From Pseudomonadota bacterium (GTDB lineage Bacteria; Pseudomonadota; Gammaproteobacteria; Steroidobacterales; Steroidobacteraceae), in assembly GCA_021805275.1 (NCBI GenBank), contig JAJZFQ010000195.1, positions 1 through 8,269 on the forward strand: a stretch of 8,269 bases of DNA, in the 5' to 3' direction. A program made the translations under genes and the position numbers. This document shows positions 6,343-8,269 of the stretch, piece after piece. The notes beneath the pieces are model-generated. The model did not search any database. It was not told the DNA's origin and was given only the letters and a program-made list of their open reading frames with translations. The number at the start of each line of letters is the position of its first letter. Position 1 is the stretch's first letter.

Positions 6343-6846
6343 ATGATGTCGCTCCTGCCGCGCTGCCCGCCGTCCTTCGGGCCATTCGATCCGCTCGGGG
6401 AACTGTTCGTGCGGGTGTTCAACCATGCCATGCGCGGCCAGAACCTCAGCGCAGCCCTCGCGCCGCTCGACGGCAAGCGGGTGCGGATTCAGCTCACCGA
6501 CGCACCGCTGCAGCTGAACCTGCGCATTGCGGGCGACCGACTGAAAGTCGCGCCGGCGCGCGAGAGTGCGCACGTCACGATACGCGGCCGGCTGGCGGAT
6601 TTCGTGCGGCTTGCGAGTCGCGCCGAAGATCCCGACACCCTCTTCTTCCAGCGGCGGCTGAGTCTCGAAGGGGAAACCGAGACCGGACTCGCCATCAAGA
6701 ATGCGCTGGATGCACTCGAGTGGGACTGGCGGCGCCACTGCGAAGCAGTCCTGCCGCCAGGGGCCGCACAGGTCCTGCGCGCGCTGAGCGCGCGGCTGCC
6801 GCGACCGACACTGAGCCCGCTGCGGCGACACCGCGCACCCCGGTGA
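6343..6846 (+). CDS. ubiT: UbiT, SCP2-domain factor of O2-independent ubiquinone synthesis
   Basis: A 167-residue SCP2 (sterol carrier) domain protein. In E. coli UbiT is needed with UbiU and UbiV to make ubiquinone without oxygen and is thought to bind prenylated intermediates. The diagnostic block EDPDTLFFQRRLSLEGE (95-111) followed by TETGLAIKNALDALEW (112-127) is nearly the E. coli UbiT sequence and sits where expected; E. coli UbiT is 174 residues. No signal peptide is evident. ATG codons at 6343 and 6346 are adjacent. GGAG at 6337-6340 is 2 nt from the first and 5 nt from the second, so the second may be used. A consensus FNR box is centred 40 bp upstream. The gene ends 4 bp from the ubiV stop on the opposite strand, so ubiT is transcribed separately from ubiUV. 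Confidence 0.93.
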   Translation: MMSLLPRCPPSFGPFDPLGELFVRVFNHAMRGQNLSAALAPLDGKRVRIQLTDAPLQLNLRIAGDRLKVAPARESAHVTIRGRLADFVRLASRAEDPDTLFFQRRLSLEGETETGLAIKNALDALEWDWRRHCEAVLPPGAAQVLRALSARLPRPTLSPLRRHRAPR

Positions 6847-6850
6847 GCAA

Positions 6851-7714
6851 TCAGCGCGTCGTCTCGAACATCGGCCCGCTGCAGTAGCCCCCCGGGAGCG
6901 CGCTCGCCGGACACTGCACGGCCTGATCGCCACGCACCGCCTGCGCAAAGGCCTCAATGACCTCCGTGAACGGCACCGCCTCGTGCGAGTGCGGGGAGAT
7001 GCGCAGCATCTGCACGCCGGCGGCCTGCAGCTCACCGATGCTGCCGAGCAGATTGCGCACCTGAGCGGACTGTGTCTGCACGCCGTTCAGGGCGAACAGC
7101 GGCTCGTGTTCACGCGTATAGACGGTCAGTCCGTCACGCTCCTCGCCGCAGACGAAATTGCACTCGTCCTTGTTGCGCCGGCGCACGCGGGCGCTGAAAC
7201 ACCGTGCCGAGAACGCGAGCGGCATCCGGCCATAGGCAAACACCTCGCACTCCATGTCCTGCGGCCGCTCGGTGAGCAACTCAGCGATCGCTGCGCTATC
7301 GAGCTCGAGCGGCGGTACCCAGCGCCGCGCGCCGAGTGCTCCGAGCAGCCGCAGCGTCGGCCCATTGTAGACATTCAGGTGCGGCCCGGCGACGAACGGC
7401 CGGCCGCCGGCGAGTTGCACAGCGGACATGTCATTGGCCTCGATCGTCACACTGCCGGCCGCCAGGCGCGCAAGCGCCGCCAGCTCCGATTCCGCCTCCA
7501 TCAGCGCAAGGGTGGAGAAGATGACCTCTTTACCGGCGTCGGCCAAATCCCGCCCGATCGCCTCCCAATCCTCCGGCTTCACCGCGCGGCGCTTGGAGCA
7601 CACCACCTCACCGAGATACACACTGTCGATCGGCGCGCTCGCCAGCATGCGGTAGAAGGCGAACACCTGTTCGCGTTCCCAGTAGTACAACAGAGGCCCG
7701 ACTGACAGCTTCAT
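6851..7714 (-). CDS. ubiV: UbiV, iron-sulfur U32-family subunit for O2-independent ubiquinone hydroxylation
   Basis: A 287-residue member of the peptidase U32 family, close to E. coli UbiV in length and order of motifs. UbiV pairs with UbiU to hydroxylate ubiquinone precursors without O2, using prephenate as oxygen donor in E. coli. It is not a peptidase. The four [4Fe-4S] ligands are visible as C39 (YLGEVVCSKRRA), C172 (SARCF), C185 and C189 (KDECNFVC). C39 is at the same position as in E. coli, and the 13- and 4-residue steps between the last three are identical. FSTLAL (66-71) and FVAGPHLNVYN (107-117) are also family blocks. ATG 7714 was chosen over an upstream in-frame start because MKLSVGPLLYYW matches the family N-terminus and GAAGGA lies about 9 nt before it. 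The gene begins 13 nt after the ubiU stop, so the two form an operon. Confidence 0.95.
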   Translation of the reverse strand: MKLSVGPLLYYWEREQVFAFYRMLASAPIDSVYLGEVVCSKRRAVKPEDWEAIGRDLADAGKEVIFSTLALMEAESELAALARLAAGSVTIEANDMSAVQLAGGRPFVAGPHLNVYNGPTLRLLGALGARRWVPPLELDSAAIAELLTERPQDMECEVFAYGRMPLAFSARCFSARVRRRNKDECNFVCGEERDGLTVYTREHEPLFALNGVQTQSAQVRNLLGSIGELQAAGVQMLRISPHSHEAVPFTEVIEAFAQAVRGDQAVQCPASALPGGYCSGPMFETTR

Positions 7715-7727
7715 CGCATGGATTCCT

Positions 7728-8269
7728 TCATTGCCAGGGCCTGCTGTAGGCCCCCAGAGTCTGGGCATGACCTTCGGTGAGCCGCGCGAGCGCTGCGGCC
7801 GGTGCAACCGGTGGCCGGTAGCCCGCCGGATCGCGCCGACAGGCATCGAGCGCCGCGCGCAGCGCGCGGGTCACCTGCGCGACGTACGCCGGACTTCGCT
7901 GGCGTCCCTCGACTTTGATCGCGCGGACGCCGGCGCCGAGCAACTGCGGCAGGATCTCCAGCACGTTGAGGCTGGTCGGCTCCTCGAGTGCATGCATCAC
8001 CGCGCCGAGCGTCTCGAAGCGACCCTTGCAGAGGGTCGGATAACCGGCCGCCTCGTTCGGCGCGAACTCATCGATCAGCACGCCGTTCAGCCGCGCCTGG
8101 CGGCCCGTCGGCTGCTCCTGCCAGCGCACCGCGTGTGCCGGTGAGCACACGCCGTGCGTATTGGGCGACTCCCCGGTCACGTGCGCCGAGAGCGCGCAGC
8201 GCCCCTCCACCATGATGCACAGGCTGCCGAAGCCGAACACTTCGATTTCAATGCCGCTGCGCTCGATGA
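7728..8269 (-). CDS. ubiU: UbiU, iron-sulfur U32-family partner of UbiV (5' part outside window)
   Basis: The C-terminal 179 residues of UbiU are visible; about 150 N-terminal residues, the start codon and the promoter lie beyond the right edge. The protein forms a complex with UbiV for O2-independent ring hydroxylation in ubiquinone synthesis. The cluster cysteines lie in SLCIMVEGRC, NTHGVCSPA and GYPTLCKGR; steps of 7, 17 and 39 residues equal those between E. coli C169, C176, C193 and C232. Further signatures are HVTGESPNT, HALEEPTSLN, IKVEGRQRSPAYV and the C-terminal LGAYSRPWQ. The frame is open to the edge (IERSGIEIEVFGFGS precedes the first cysteine). It is upstream of ubiV with a 13-nt gap. 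No defect is seen. Confidence 0.95.
   Translation of the reverse strand, partial: IERSGIEIEVFGFGSLCIMVEGRCALSAHVTGESPNTHGVCSPAHAVRWQEQPTGRQARLNGVLIDEFAPNEAAGYPTLCKGRFETLGAVMHALEEPTSLNVLEILPQLLGAGVRAIKVEGRQRSPAYVAQVTRALRAALDACRRDPAGYRPPVAPAAALARLTEGHAQTLGAYSRPWQ

Overview
The window is high-GC, densely coding bacterial DNA with no RNA genes, mobile elements or CRISPR. It suggests a proteobacterium, most likely a gammaproteobacterium. The reasons are an FNR-type [4Fe-4S] regulator with the full E. coli cysteine spacing, plus UbiT, UbiV and UbiU, the O2-independent ubiquinone pathway known from proteobacteria. The exact lineage cannot be fixed from sequence alone.

Left part (1-3432), all genes on the minus strand. 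Transcription runs from a PLP-dependent cysteine synthase/cysteine desulfhydrase-like enzyme (ATG at 3432) into a secreted type-B carboxylesterase (ATG at 2320, 2 nt after the previous stop). It continues to a small secreted four-cysteine protein of unknown function (about 88-633). A strong GC-rich hairpin follows at 32-64.

Middle part (3433-5492). A 182-bp divergent intergenic region precedes a B12-binding-type radical SAM protein on the plus strand. The intergenic region holds a perfectly symmetric FNR-family box (TTGAC-N4-GTCAA) placed as in a class II activated promoter, with a -10-like hexamer and a leader hairpin. The radical SAM protein has an uncharacterised C-terminal extension.

Right part (5493-8269). 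An fnr homologue (minus) ends 6 bp from the radical SAM stop and is divergent from ubiT (plus). Between fnr and ubiT lies a perfect consensus FNR box, TTGATCAAGATCAA. ubiT ends 4 bp from the end of ubiV. ubiV and the incomplete ubiU form a minus-strand operon entering from the right edge. In E. coli, UbiU and UbiV are iron-sulfur proteins that hydroxylate the ubiquinone ring without O2, and UbiT is an SCP2-type lipid-binding partner. All eight cluster-ligand cysteines of UbiU/UbiV are present with E. coli spacing.

The working model is a local low-oxygen module: an FNR sensor flanked on both sides by genes with FNR-type class II promoters, one driving ubiT and the other the radical SAM protein. 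The radical SAM protein is the least understood member and the best candidate for new biology. Whether it works on quinones or other lipids is inference only.
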